Positions 52,046-60,995 of a stretch of 62,073 nt of DNA are shown in pieces (positions within the stretch are counted from its first letter, which is position 1; each line of letters starts with the position of its first letter). Location: contig JAEUSP010000020.1 of assembly GCA_016788565.1 (NCBI GenBank), positions 1-62,073 on the forward strand, written 5' to 3'. Source of the stretch: Chlorobiota bacterium. GTDB taxonomy: Bacteria > Bacteroidota > Ignavibacteria > OLB7. A model generated the notes under the pieces. That model saw only the letters and a list, made by a program, of their open reading frames with translations. It was not told the origin of the DNA and ran no database searches. The translations under genes were made by a program, and so were the position numbers.

Positions 52046-52983
52046 TCTATTTCTTGTTTAGCAGACCAAGCAACTGTACGTTGAATCCCTTCGGAAAAAT
52101 CAAGAATTGGAGAGTAATCAACGACATTTTTTAGTTTTTCGATTGATGCGAAACTGTGTTTGATATCACCGAGCCGTTCCTCTGTATAAATGGGATCGAT
52201 ATTTACTCCTAAATTAGAATTCAATGCGGCTATTAAATCATTGAGTGAGATTTTATCATGGCAAGCTGCGTTAAACACTTCCCCTGCGACCCCACTTTCT
52301 ATTGATGCCACTAACAAGTTCGCCGATACAACATTTGCAATGTACGTAAAATCTCGAGTTTGCTCGCCGTCACCGTATATGGTTGGGCGATCCCCATTGC
52401 GCATTAATTTTATAAACTTAGGGATGACAGCTGAATACTCACTTGTTGGGTCTTGATAAGGCCCAAATACGTTAAAATACCGCAAGGCAACCGTTTCTAT
52501 TCCGTATAGCTGAAAAAACACCCGGCAGTAATGCTCTCCGGTTAGTTTTGTTATTGCATACGGGGATAAGGGTGAAGGTGTCATCCCTTCATGTTTTGGT
52601 AATGTTGGAGTATCACCATAAATGGAAGAACTGCTTGCAAAAATCACACGCCCAACCCGGCAGTCACGGGCAGCCTGAAGGATGTTTAATGTTCCAGTCG
52701 CCCCTACATCATGGGTTGTGATTGGGTCTTTAATGGAGCGTGGGACTGATGGCAGTGCGGCTTGATGAAATACTACATCTATCCCATCTACTGCCTCGCG
52801 AACAATATGGTAAGAACGAATATCCCCTTCCACTAACTCAATTTGGCCTAGCACATCCCGTAGATTATCCCAGCGACCTGTGGAGAAATTATCAAGAACA
52901 CGAACCCGCTCGCCACGCTCAAGCAGTGCACGTACTAAATTTGACCCAATAAATCCGGCTCCACCAGTAACGAGGAAGGACAT
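52042..52983 (-). CDS. UDP-sugar C4-epimerase-like SDR (WbpP/GalE type)
   Basis: 313 residues. FLVTGGAGFIGSNLVRALLERG (3-24), DNFSTG (31-36), HQAALPSVPRSI, S118-120 in FASSSSIYGD, Y142-AIT-K146, LRYFNVFGPYQDP. The DNFSTGRWDNL and ALPSVPRS signatures match UDP-GlcNAc/UDP-GlcNAcA 4-epimerases such as WbpP. Its stop overlaps the rfbB start by 3-4 bases. Confidence 0.85.
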   Translation of the reverse strand: MSFLVTGGAGFIGSNLVRALLERGERVRVLDNFSTGRWDNLRDVLGQIELVEGDIRSYHIVREAVDGIDVVFHQAALPSVPRSIKDPITTHDVGATGTLNILQAARDCRVGRVIFASSSSIYGDTPTLPKHEGMTPSPLSPYAITKLTGEHYCRVFFQLYGIETVALRYFNVFGPYQDPTSEYSAVIPKFIKLMRNGDRPTIYGDGEQTRDFTYIANVVSANLLVASIESGVAGEVFNAACHDKISLNDLIAALNSNLGVNIDPIYTEERLGDIKHSFASIEKLKNVVDYSPILDFSEGIQRTVAWSAKQEIE

Positions 52984-53003
52984 CGTTGGTTATCAGTTAT
53001 TAT

Positions 53004-54125
53004 TTAGTTCTCAGCCACTTCAATTGCCGCCCACTCGCGAATGGCGACAGCTACGTAGCGGACCATCTCTTCGGTCAGTTCGGCATACATTGGCAAAGAA
53101 AGGAGTTGCCTCATTTGCCCATTTGCTACCGGAAAATCATCTATTCCATGATTAAAATGCGCGTAGGCAGCTGTCATCGGTAACGAAATTGGATAATGAA
53201 TACCTGTCGAAATTCCTCGTTCGCTTAAAAATTCGATGAGATCATCACGCTCTGCGGTGCGAATAACGTACAAATGGAACACATGCTCTCCCCAATCTGC
53301 GGTTGTTGGGGTTGTAACCCCTTCGATACCAGCAAGAAGTTCGTTGTAGAGTTTTGCATGATTTCTGCGCGCAGCATTCCAGCCGTCCAAGTGTGGTAAT
53401 TTCACTGAAAGCACTGCTGCCTGTACTCCATCTAATCGGCTGTTGCGCCCTTCAATTTCATGAATATATTTTTTCCGGCTACCGTGGTTGGCAAATAGGC
53501 GTGCTCGGTCGGCAATGTCGGCATCGCGGAACACAATGCCGCCAGCGTCACCGTAGGCCCCAAGATTTTTTCCTGGATAGAAGCTGAACGTGGCCGCATT
53601 CCCGATTGATCCAACCATCTGCCCCTTGTAGCGCGCCCCATGCGCTTGCGAAGCGTCCTCAAGTACTGCTACTCCATGTTCATGGGCAATAGCCAATATC
53701 GGATCCATATCTGCCGGATGGCCATACAGGTGAACTGGCAGCACCGCTTTTGTCCGAGAAGTGATTTTTTGGCGAAATTCTTCAGGATTCAGCGTATAAG
53801 TTGTTGGATCGCTGTCAGCAAAAACAACCGTTGCGCCGGTGGCGGTGACGGCTTCCGAACTGGCTATGAAGCTGTTGGCCGGCACAATCACTTCATCCCC
53901 TTCGCCAATTCCAAATGCCCAAAGCGCGATTTCAATCGCTTCCGTTCCGTTGGCTACCGAGACGCAGTGTGGCATCCCCACGTAGCTGGCAAATGCGGCC
54001 TCGAAGTCGGCAACCCGCTTTCCGCCGATGAATGCGGTGTTGGCAATCACATCGGCAATCGCAGCGTCCATCGGCTGTTTGATGCTGAGATACTGCGCTT
54101 TTAAATCAACAAATGGGACGTTCAT
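53004..54125 (-). CDS. DegT/DnrJ/EryC1-type sugar aminotransferase (second)
   Basis: 373 residues. MNVPFVDLKAQYLSIKQ start, NGTEAIEIAL (59-68), EDASQAHGARY (156-166), PLP lysine K186 in FSFYPGKNLGAYGDAGG, and the C-terminal IHYPISLPMT. The N-terminus VPFVDLKAQ resembles aminotransferases for 3-amino sugars such as WbpE/WlbC and FdtB, which fits the Gfo/Idh oxidoreductase or RmlB of this locus. The ATG overlaps the third aminotransferase's stop (ATGA). Confidence 0.87.
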   Translation of the reverse strand: MNVPFVDLKAQYLSIKQPMDAAIADVIANTAFIGGKRVADFEAAFASYVGMPHCVSVANGTEAIEIALWAFGIGEGDEVIVPANSFIASSEAVTATGATVVFADSDPTTYTLNPEEFRQKITSRTKAVLPVHLYGHPADMDPILAIAHEHGVAVLEDASQAHGARYKGQMVGSIGNAATFSFYPGKNLGAYGDAGGIVFRDADIADRARLFANHGSRKKYIHEIEGRNSRLDGVQAAVLSVKLPHLDGWNAARRNHAKLYNELLAGIEGVTTPTTADWGEHVFHLYVIRTAERDDLIEFLSERGISTGIHYPISLPMTAAYAHFNHGIDDFPVANGQMRQLLSLPMYAELTEEMVRYVAVAIREWAAIEVAEN

Positions 54126-55297
54126 GGGTGCGTTGTTTGGAAGAAATCGGCGATTGACTGCACAACATACTCAATTTGCTCGTTGGCCAACTCAGGATAA
54201 ATCGGCAAGGCCAAAACTTCGTTAGCGGCACGTTCTGCGTTCGGGAAATCACCGATGGAGTAGCCAAGATCGGAAAAACACTCTTGCTGGTGGAATGGGA
54301 TAGGGTAGTACACGGCCGTCCCAACCCCTTTCGATTCTAACCAGCTTTTCAGATCATCGCGCTGCTTGCTCCGGATGACATACTGGTTAAAGATGTGGTG
54401 GTCGGCATGGCCAGAATCACCATGCACTGCGGCTGGGGTCAGCACTCGATCACCATTTCTGTAATCCTGAACACCTGTTCCGGTGCTCAATCCAGCTTCA
54501 ATAAAAAGCTGGTTGTAGAGTTCTGCGTTCTTCCGCCGTGCCGCACTCCATGAGGGCAGATGCGGCAATTTCACCGCTAAAACCGCAGCTTGCAAGGCAT
54601 CTAACCGAAAATTTCCGCCAACCACCATGTGATGATAGCGGGTTTTCTCGCCGTGCATCCGCATGATGCGGACACGTTGATAATAATCGGAATCATTGGT
54701 GGTCAGAAGGCCACCATCGCCGAAACCACCAAGATTTTTCGAGGGGAAGAAGCTAAAACATCCAGCGAAGCCGATCCCGCCAACCCGCCGGCCATCGTGA
54801 TATTGAGTTCCGATCGCCTGGGCTGCATCCTCGATAACCGGAATATCCCGACCAGCAGCCACCGCCATCAGCGCGTCCATATCTGCCGACTGGCCAAACA
54901 GATGCACCGGCACGATAGCTTTGGTCCGCTCGGTAATGGCAGCCGCCACCCCTTCAGGGTCTATATTCCACGTTTTTGGGTCAATATCAACGAAAACTGG
55001 GCGGGCATAAAGGCGACTGACAACGCCAGCAGTGGCAAAAAAACTGAAGGTGGGAACGATTACCTCATCGCCGGGACCGATCCCCAAAGCCATAAGTGCC
55101 AGCAACAGGGCATCGGTGCCGGAGCTGACCCCAAGCGCGTGGCGAACGCCCAGATACTCCTCGGTCATCCGCTCAAGCCGCTCAACATCGGGGCCAAGGA
55201 TGAAGTGCTGGCGTTCGATAACGTCCAGAACGGCAGCATTTAAATCGGCTTTTAGCGCATGATATTGCGCTTTCAGGTCAAGCAGTGGAACAGTCAT
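54122..55297 (-). CDS. DegT/DnrJ/EryC1-type sugar aminotransferase (third)
   Basis: 391 residues from the ATG at 55297; upstream frame to 55402 lacks family features and runs through the promoter region. VPLLDLKAQYHALK start, SGTDALLLAL (59-68), EDAAQAIGTQY, PLP lysine K187 in FSFFPSKNLGGFGDGG, YYPIPFHQQECF. Like the second copy it resembles WbpE-type enzymes. A short insertion (about residues 280-310, STGTGVQDYRNGDRVLT...) is unusual. This is the first gene of the 37-kb minus-strand polysaccharide run. Confidence 0.87.
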   Translation of the reverse strand: MTVPLLDLKAQYHALKADLNAAVLDVIERQHFILGPDVERLERMTEEYLGVRHALGVSSGTDALLLALMALGIGPGDEVIVPTFSFFATAGVVSRLYARPVFVDIDPKTWNIDPEGVAAAITERTKAIVPVHLFGQSADMDALMAVAAGRDIPVIEDAAQAIGTQYHDGRRVGGIGFAGCFSFFPSKNLGGFGDGGLLTTNDSDYYQRVRIMRMHGEKTRYHHMVVGGNFRLDALQAAVLAVKLPHLPSWSAARRKNAELYNQLFIEAGLSTGTGVQDYRNGDRVLTPAAVHGDSGHADHHIFNQYVIRSKQRDDLKSWLESKGVGTAVYYPIPFHQQECFSDLGYSIGDFPNAERAANEVLALPIYPELANEQIEYVVQSIADFFQTTHP

Positions 55298-55350
55298 CAC
55301 TTGGTGCAGGTTGCTGGCGGTGGCCAGAAGTCGAACGGAAAAAGGCGGCG

Positions 55351-55358
55351 CAAATATA
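55351..55358 (-). promoter_or_regulatory. TAnnTTTG promoter box for the polysaccharide locus
   Basis: TATATTTG followed by CGCC on the minus strand, 54 nt before the first gene of the locus. A second copy of the same box faces the other way at 55489. The matching upstream TTG is not clear, so only the -7 part is supported. Confidence 0.45.
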
Positions 55359-55488
55359 GCACGGCTTTGTGCGAACCGGTTACTGTTGAACATTCGTTGC
55401 AATCGGCGAATGGCTGGCGTTTACGCCGGCGAATGAATCTCTCTGTATCGGCTTGCTCCCAGGCCGCACTCTGCGGAAATGACTGTTG

Positions 55489-55496
55489 TATATTTG
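55489..55496 (+). promoter_or_regulatory. TAnnTTTG promoter box for tRNA-Leu and tig
   Basis: TATATTTG followed by CGCC, 67 nt before the tRNA-Leu gene. It is identical over 12 bases to the divergent box at 55358-55351, which supports a real functional element. No good -33 TTG was found at the usual distance. Confidence 0.45.
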
Positions 55497-55563
55497 CGCC
55501 CCTTGTCACAATAATGACCGCCCTACGTTGGCCAAGCACATGGCTGATACAGGGCAAACCATT

Positions 55564-55645
55564 GCGGATGTGGCGAAATTGGCAGACGCGCCAGACTTAG
55601 AATCTGGTGCCGCAAGGCGTGGGGGTTCAAGTCCCTCCATCCGCA
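55564..55645 (+). tRNA. tRNA-Leu (anticodon TAG)
   Basis: 82 nt cloverleaf. Acceptor arms GCGGATG and CATCCGC, D-arm with GGCGAAATTGGCAGACGCGCC, anticodon stem CCAGA/TCTGG around the loop CTTAGAA (anticodon TAG), a long class II variable arm (TGCCGCAAGGCGT) and T-arm GGGGGTTCAAGTCCCTC. The 3' CCA is not encoded; ACA follows. The long variable arm and anticodon make Leu certain. The trigger factor gene begins 32 nt later, so they may be co-transcribed. Confidence 0.96.
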
Positions 55646-55676
55646 CAACAAACAACCACTCAATTCTTGTTTCTGC

Positions 55677-57020
55677 ATGGAATCAACGGTTCTGGAATCG
55701 TCCGGCGTTCGCCGTGAAATAGAGTTCTCACTGACAAAAGTGGAGTATGATGTCCACTTCAACAGGGTTCTCCGCGAAGCCCAAAAAGAAGCTCAACTGA
55801 AAGGCTTCCGCAAAGGGATGGTCCCCATGAACCTGGTGAAACAGCTGTACGGCAAACAGCTTGAATCCGAAGCAGTAGAAGAAGCGGCACAGGAAACCTT
55901 CAGGGAATACGCCCAGCAAACCGACCCGAAGATTGTTGGTATGCCAGCCGTTACCGAGCTACGTAGGACCGACGATGGGGGGCTGTACGTGAAAATTGCG
56001 TACGAAGTCTATCCAGAATTTGAGCTTGGCCAGTACAAAGGGCTGAAGGCTCAACGGATATTCCACACCGTTACCGAGGAGGAGATTGACCAAGAAATAG
56101 AGAGCCTGCGCGAGCGGTTATCTACCCTTGAGCCAGCCGAATCCGCTGACGATGATGACCACGTAGTGACAGTAGATATCCAGAAATTGGCCGATGGATT
56201 GCCAGTTATTGGCGAAGTCACGCGCGATCTTCGGATTTTCTTGAAGCATGAGAACGTCAACGCTGAGCTTCGCCGCCTGCTGCGCGGAACCCGTGTTGGC
56301 GACACCTTCCGGATTGATCTGCCAACCGGCGACGGCGGTGAAACGAACATCCCCTACGAAGTCACTGTAAAAGAGATCAACCGCGCAGTGCTGCCGGATG
56401 CCGACAACACCTTTGCCATGAAGGTCCTGGAGAGCACCATAGCAAACATGGAAGACCTTCGCGCACGGATTAGCGAATCCATTGAGGAGCAGTACAACAA
56501 GGTGTTCAGCCGGATATTCCGCGACAACTTGATAGATGAGCTGCTCAGCAGTCACGATTTTGAAGTCCCACACACAATGACCTACACCGTGCTGGAGGCC
56601 TTTATTGAGGACTTGAAGCGCGAAGAGAAGAATCAACTTCCGGCTGGATTCGACCGCAAAGCGTTTGAACTTGAAATGCACCCCACCGCCGAACGCACCG
56701 CAAAGTGGATGCTGATTCGCGAACGAATCATTGAAGCCCACGGGATCACCGTCGAAGAAGTTGATTATGAAGACTTGGCCGAATTTGAGTCCCGACGGAT
56801 GGGAATTGAGTACGGCGTTGTGCTCCGCTATCTAAAATCGCAGGAATCCACCGCCGAGCGGATCATGGCCGAGAAAGTGATGGTGATGCTGGAAGATTAC
56901 GCAGATGCAGAAGAGATAGAGGACCTTACGCTGAAAAAACAGGAAGAAGAAGCTGAAGCAAATGCCGACAACAGCAGCACCGATGAAAGCAGCACGGAGA
57001 ATAGCGATAAGCCAGAATAA
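55677..57020 (+). CDS. tig: Trigger factor (ribosome-associated chaperone)
   Basis: 447 residues. Binds nascent chains at the ribosome exit. The N-terminal ribosome-binding domain contains the signature GFRKGMVP (42-49, usual form GFRxGKxP). The PPIase/FKBP-like middle domain (about 150-240) is poorly conserved and probably inactive as an isomerase. The C-terminal helical arms run from about 245 to 420, followed by an acidic Glu/Asn/Ser tail (EEEAEANADNSSTDESSTENSD). tig-clpP-clpX order is widely conserved and holds here. Confidence 0.93.
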   Translation: MESTVLESSGVRREIEFSLTKVEYDVHFNRVLREAQKEAQLKGFRKGMVPMNLVKQLYGKQLESEAVEEAAQETFREYAQQTDPKIVGMPAVTELRRTDDGGLYVKIAYEVYPEFELGQYKGLKAQRIFHTVTEEEIDQEIESLRERLSTLEPAESADDDDHVVTVDIQKLADGLPVIGEVTRDLRIFLKHENVNAELRRLLRGTRVGDTFRIDLPTGDGGETNIPYEVTVKEINRAVLPDADNTFAMKVLESTIANMEDLRARISESIEEQYNKVFSRIFRDNLIDELLSSHDFEVPHTMTYTVLEAFIEDLKREEKNQLPAGFDRKAFELEMHPTAERTAKWMLIRERIIEAHGITVEEVDYEDLAEFESRRMGIEYGVVLRYLKSQESTAERIMAEKVMVMLEDYADAEEIEDLTLKKQEEEAEANADNSSTDESSTENSDKPE

Positions 57021-57048
57021 CGATTGGTGGAGGGGAATTCGATAACTA

Positions 57049-57097
57049 CAAAACGCGATTGAGGGGGCAATCACCCTTTCTCTCGCGTTTTGCTTTC
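57049..57097 (+). terminator. Hairpin terminator after tig
   Basis: CAAAACGCGA (57049-57058) and TCGCGTTTTG (57083-57092) form a 10-bp stem, with an inner GAGGG/CCCTTTC pairing, followed by CTTTCTG. It lies 28 nt after the tig stop. The rest of the gap to clpP shows nothing beyond a good AAGGA ribosome-binding site before clpP. Confidence 0.6.
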
Positions 57098-57312
57098 TGT
57101 TCCCCGGAGTAACTCAATGGCTCACTCCTCATTCATCTCATCATCAATTTTCTTTCCTTCGCACCTGCTCCGTTCGTTCAAATTCTTAACTTCACCACAT
57201 GAAGCCGCCACAGCGTTCGTCATACCGGCCAGAACCTGACCCCAACCAATTTTGGCGGATTCAGCACCAAAGAAAACAACTTTTCCAACGAACTTAATCA
57301 ACAAGGAACGCA

Positions 57313-57987
57313 ATGATCGTCCCAACAATTCGCGAGAGAACAGCAATGGGGTGGGAAGCCTGGGATCCGTTCAGCCGATTGCTGAAAGAACGGATCATCA
57401 TGCTTGACTCCCCGATCAACGATGAAGTCGCCAGTATCGTGATTGCTCAGTTGATCTACTTAGAATCAGAAGACCCGAACAAGGATATCATCATGTACGT
57501 GAACTCACCCGGCGGGTCGGTCTCGGCTGGGTTGGCAATTTACGACACCATGCAGTATATCCGCCCCGATATCTCCACCATCTGCTTGGGGCTTGCCGCC
57601 AGCATGGGCCAAGTGCTGCTCTGCGCCGGTACGCCGGGCAAACGGATGGCATTGCCGAACAGCCGAATCCTGATGCACCAACCCTCCGGCGGGTCGCAAG
57701 GGCAGACGACCGAGATTGAGATTTACCTGAAGGAGATGATCCGAATGCGGGAACAACTCTACAAAATCATCTCACTTCACTCCGGCCAGGACGTTGACCG
57801 CATCCGCCGCGATGCCGACCGCGACTTCTGGATGTCGCCGCAGGATGCCGTGGAGTATGGCCTGATTGACCGTGTGTTGCTCAGCCGAAAGGAGATCAGC
57901 CGCGATATGCCACAAATCCCCAGCACCACTGCCGACCAACGGATTACCATCGAAGAAACATCGGTGAATGCCGAAGCCGAGAAGTAG
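57313..57987 (+). CDS. clpP: ATP-dependent Clp protease proteolytic subunit
   Basis: 224 residues. Serine protease that forms the 14-mer chamber of ClpXP. Catalytic triad S97 (GLAASMGQ), H122 (RILMHQPSGG), D171 (RDFWMSPQDA). YVNSPGGSVSAGLAIYDTMQ is the family signature. The ATG at 57313 has AAGGAACGC upstream. An acidic C-terminal tail extends past the usual end by some 15 residues. Partner clpX follows after 200 nt. Confidence 0.96.
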   Translation: MIVPTIRERTAMGWEAWDPFSRLLKERIIMLDSPINDEVASIVIAQLIYLESEDPNKDIIMYVNSPGGSVSAGLAIYDTMQYIRPDISTICLGLAASMGQVLLCAGTPGKRMALPNSRILMHQPSGGSQGQTTEIEIYLKEMIRMREQLYKIISLHSGQDVDRIRRDADRDFWMSPQDAVEYGLIDRVLLSRKEISRDMPQIPSTTADQRITIEETSVNAEAEK

Positions 57988-58044
57988 CCGCAGCCGGAAT
58001 CCGGCGCACACGGAAGCCAGAACAGATCAATGATTACAACAAAT

Positions 58045-58070
58045 GAGGGCGGCCATTGCTGGTCGCCCTC
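58045..58070 (+). terminator. Hairpin after clpP
   Basis: GAGGGCG (58045-58051) pairs perfectly with CGCCCTC (58064-58070), with an inner CC/GG pair. No T tract follows. It could end or stabilise the clpP transcript; a promoter box for clpX lies 15 nt further on. Confidence 0.45.
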
Positions 58071-58084
58071 GGCTATTCTATGCG

Positions 58085-58092
58085 TATATTTG
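58085..58092 (+). promoter_or_regulatory. TAnnTTTG promoter box for clpX
   Basis: TATATTTG followed by CAGCCC, 96 nt before the clpX start and after the clpP hairpin. It suggests that clpX is transcribed separately from clpP. No clear -33 TTG at 19-21 nt. Confidence 0.4.
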
Positions 58093-58140
58093 CAGCCCAG
58101 ACAAAGAACGCTGGTTAATCACGTACTACACACGCCGCTA

Positions 58141-58164
58141 TTCCGGCAACTGCTGTTGCCGGAA
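58141..58164 (+). promoter_or_regulatory. Perfect stem-loop in the clpX leader
   Basis: TTCCGGCAAC (58141-58150), loop TGCT, GTTGCCGGAA (58155-58164): a 10-bp perfect stem 23 nt before the clpX ATG, with no T tract. Position favours a role in translation or mRNA stability, not termination. Confidence 0.6.
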
Positions 58165-58187
58165 GGGTTTGGCATCCATTCCCGCTT

Positions 58188-59456
58188 ATGTCCGACGACA
58201 AAAATTTTGCTTCCGACTTTGTTCGCTGCTCCTTTTGCGGGCGCACCCCCGATGAAGTCACCTCCATCATTGCCGGCCCCACCAGCTACATCTGCGACAT
58301 CTGCGTGCAGAACTCGGTGGAACTTCTGCGCCGCAACTCCCGGATGTTCCGCCCATCCGACCCCAACCAACGGCTAACCCCAACGGCCATCCGTTCGGCA
58401 TTAGATGAGTTCGTGATTGGCCAAGATTTGGCAAAAAAATCCCTTGCCGTCGCGGTCTATAATCACTACAAGCGGATTGAAGCCCAGCAAACTCTTTCCG
58501 GTTTTGATGATGTTGAAATCGAGAAATCGAACATTCTGCTGATTGGCCCCACCGGCGTTGGCAAAACCTTGCTGGCGCAAACCCTTGCACGGTTGCTGGA
58601 TGTCCCGTTTGCCATTGCCGACGCAACCACCCTGACCGAAGCCGGCTACGTTGGCGATGACGTGGAGACGATTCTTGTGGCATTGCTGCAAGCTGCCGAA
58701 TTCAACGTTGAACGCGCCGAACGGGGCATCATCTACATTGATGAGATGGACAAAATCTCCCGCAAGGCCGACTCACCTTCCATCACTCGCGACGTATCGG
58801 GGGAAGGGGTTCAGCAAGGGTTGCTGAAAATTCTGGAAGGGACCAAAGCGAATATCCCGCCAAAAGGGGGGCGCAAACATCCCGAACAACCGCTGGTCCA
58901 GGTGAACACAAAAAATATCCTGTTCATTTGCGGCGGCGCGTTCGATGGGCTTGAGGAGATTATCGCCAAACGGATGCGAACCACCACCATGGGGTTTGGA
59001 ACCGATGTGCAAGATCGTGTGGAGGCAAAAAAAGAACTGTTCCGCCATGTTGAGCCGGAAGACCTTATCCGGTTTGGGCTGATACCGGAATTAATTGGCC
59101 GCGTTCCGGTGATTGCGCCGCTGGAACCGCTTACCGATGAAGCAATGCGCGAAATTCTGGTTGAGCCACGCAACGCAATCGTGAAGCAGTACAAAAAACT
59201 GTTCGGGATGGAAGGGGTGGAGCTTGAGTTCCGCGATGACGCGGTTGCTGCAATTATCGAAAAAGCCAAGCAGCGGAAAACTGGCGCGCGCGCACTTCGC
59301 GGCGTTGTGGAGGAAGCAATGCTGGATGTGATGTACACCCTTCCCGACCGCGAAAACTTGCAGACAGTGATCGTCACCGAAGAAACGATTATGCGGAGCG
59401 GAGAACCGATTTATATTTACTCTGAAGAAAAAATCCAGCAGAAAGCGGCAGGGTGA
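58188..59456 (+). CDS. clpX: ClpX, AAA+ unfoldase of ClpXP
   Basis: 422 residues. N-terminal zinc-binding domain with C14, C17, C36, C39 (RCSFCGR, YICDICV); Walker A GPTGVGKT (120-127); Walker [10 protein letters not shown]; the GYVG pore loop; the C-terminal small domain [20 protein letters not shown]. Recognises and unfolds substrates for ClpP. The ATG at 58188 gives the normal start. Its TGA stop is followed at once by MITE copy D and then a strong terminator. Confidence 0.97.
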   Translation: MSDDKNFASDFVRCSFCGRTPDEVTSIIAGPTSYICDICVQNSVELLRRNSRMFRPSDPNQRLTPTAIRSALDEFVIGQDLAKKSLAVAVYNHYKRIEAQQTLSGFDDVEIEKSNILLIGPTGVGKTLLAQTLARLLDVPFAIADATTLTEAGYVGDDVETILVALLQAAEFNVERAERGIIYIDEMDKISRKADSPSITRDVSGEGVQQGLLKILEGTKANIPPKGGRKHPEQPLVQVNTKNILFICGGAFDGLEEIIAKRMRTTTMGFGTDVQDRVEAKKELFRHVEPEDLIRFGLIPELIGRVPVIAPLEPLTDEAMREILVEPRNAIVKQYKKLFGMEGVELEFRDDAVAAIIEKAKQRKTGARALRGVVEEAMLDVMYTLPDRENLQTVIVTEETIMRSGEPIYIYSEEKIQQKAAG

Positions 59457-59572
59457 TATACTCGGCGCACATTGGTTTGCGAAACTCTACTCAGCTAGGT
59501 GCGCTATGGATTCCCGCTTTCGCGGGAATGACAGTGATTGAGTTTTTCGCAAACCACTCTGTTTGGAGTATA
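59457..59572. repeat. MITE-like palindromic element, copy D
   Basis: 116 bp from TATACTC (59457-59463) to GAGTATA (59566-59572), in the opposite orientation to copies A-C. The first base directly follows the clpX stop codon. Confidence 0.92.
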
Positions 59573-59595
59573 AAAATAGAAGCAGCAAAAATATC

Positions 59596-59640
59596 TGTGG
59601 GTTAGGCCAATTTCGCTGATGGCCTAACCCACATTTTTTT
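59596..59640. terminator. Strong terminator, probably bidirectional, after clpX
   Basis: TGTGGGTTAGGCCA (59596-59609) and TGGCCTAACCCACA (59620-59633) pair perfectly over 14 bp; seven T follow on the plus strand (59634-59640), and on the minus strand AGATATTTTTGC follows. It separates clpX from the convergent AHSA1 gene. Confidence 0.93.
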
Positions 59641-59687
59641 GCTGAGTATGCGGCTACGCTCCCCCGGTTGGAGCAGCCGGCCAGCTT

Positions 59688-60656
59688 CTATTTTCCGCGG
59701 CTCATTTCTTCCAACAATGCCTCCAGCCGGTTTAGTGTTATCACCGCGCCCCACTCCATTCCCGATTGCAGGTGGCCGTCGCGTGCTTCCACCGTTTGGT
59801 GCTGGATTCGTTCGAACATTCTGGTCTTCCCCCCTTCCTCCGTAAACGTCACGGTGACAATCGCCACCATATTGGAGTATGGCTCCACATCGTAGATCAT
59901 CGTATGAACCAGCCGTTCTGGCGGAACGATTTCTTGGAACACCCCTTTGAATGGATGAACAGATCCATCCCCTTCCTGCAAGACTCTTCGCCACTGGCCG
60001 CCAACACGCAGCTCACTTTCGCAGACCACCATTGCTTGGTTGTTCAGCCCCCACCACTTCGCCACATGCTCTGGATTTGTCCAAGCCTCAAAAACCAATT
60101 CCCGTGGGGCGTTGAACAAGCGGGTCATCACAATCTCACGATCTGACGGCAACGCCAGCGCGAACGTCGTGCTTGGGTTGGCGGTGATTTCTGCCAGCGC
60201 ATCGCCAAGCCGATCTAAAGTCTGCGCGCCCCCTTCCAGCACACCGAACTCAACCTTGTTGTTGCGTGCTTCGGTGCTGGCAAACCGCATCGCAAGCGTC
60301 AGCCGGGTCTTCTCCCCTTGTTCCTCGAACTTCACTTCCACGTGGAAATCTGGATCGGCTTCTTCCCCTGTGCTGTGGGTATAGGCAATTCGTTCGTGGG
60401 GAAGGATTTCATCGAACTGCACAAGGTTCGGGTAATCTACTCCATCGGGGCCGTGCATGGTGAAACGCCACTGGCCACCGGGCCGCACGTCAATGTGGTG
60501 GAAGGTGTTGGTGAACCCGCTTGGTCCCCACCACTGTATCAGATGCTCTGGATTGCTCCAAGCATCGAACACCAGCTGGCGCGGCGCGTTGAACACGCGG
60601 GTGAAGACGATTTCTTGATCCTGGCCAATGGCCACATCGCTTAGTTCCTGGCTCAT
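59688..60656 (-). CDS. Tandem AHSA1/SRPBCC domain protein
   Basis: 322 residues with two copies of the activator-of-Hsp90-ATPase-1-like (SRPBCC/START) fold: first about 14-155 (IVFTRVFNAPRQLVFDAWSNPEHLIQWWGP...RPGGQWRFTMHGPDG) and second about 172-318 (IVMTRLFNAPRELVFEAWTNPEHVAKWWG...RVGGQWRRVLQEGDG). Each has a hydrophobic pocket for an unknown ligand. Single-domain versions are usual; this looks like an internal duplication. Coupled to the ArsR regulator by a 4-nt overlap, a common pairing. Confidence 0.88.
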   Translation of the reverse strand: MSQELSDVAIGQDQEIVFTRVFNAPRQLVFDAWSNPEHLIQWWGPSGFTNTFHHIDVRPGGQWRFTMHGPDGVDYPNLVQFDEILPHERIAYTHSTGEEADPDFHVEVKFEEQGEKTRLTLAMRFASTEARNNKVEFGVLEGGAQTLDRLGDALAEITANPSTTFALALPSDREIVMTRLFNAPRELVFEAWTNPEHVAKWWGLNNQAMVVCESELRVGGQWRRVLQEGDGSVHPFKGVFQEIVPPERLVHTMIYDVEPYSNMVAIVTVTFTEEGGKTRMFERIQHQTVEARDGHLQSGMEWGAVITLNRLEALLEEMSRGK

Positions 60657-60991
60657 TTCTTCTCCTTTCGTTGTAGTTGGTTAAGGTATTCTTCCAGCCG
60701 GTCGAAGCTCTCGCTCCAGAACCGCTCGTATTTCGTGATCCAGTCGTACATCGGTTTCAGCGCGCTTCCGTTCAGGCTGTACAGCCGCTGCTGGCCATCG
60801 CCCCGCACCGCCACAAGCCCAACTTCTTTCAACACTTTCAGGTGTTTGGAGGCTTGCGGTTGGTTCATTTCTAACAGCTCGGCAATCTGGTTCACCGACC
60901 GCTCCCCTTCGGATAGCAAGGCGATAATCGCCCGCCGCTGTGGTTCGGCAACCGCGTTGAAGACATCGGATGTTGTTGGTGCTCTTGGCAT
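60653..60991 (-). CDS. ArsR-family transcriptional regulator
   Basis: 112 residues. Winged helix: VFNAVAEPQRRAIIALLSEGERSVNQIAELLEMNQPQASKHLKVLKEVGLV, with recognition helix MNQPQASKHLKVL, and wing VRGDGQQRLYSLN. No metal-binding ELCVCDL motif, so it is not a classic arsenic or zinc sensor; it belongs to the AHSA1-linked subgroup. A palindrome lying inside its own promoter (61006-61023) suggests autorepression. Confidence 0.9.
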   Translation of the reverse strand: MPRAPTTSDVFNAVAEPQRRAIIALLSEGERSVNQIAELLEMNQPQASKHLKVLKEVGLVAVRGDGQQRLYSLNGSALKPMYDWITKYERFWSESFDRLEEYLNQLQRKEKK

Positions 60992-60995
60992 GGCG

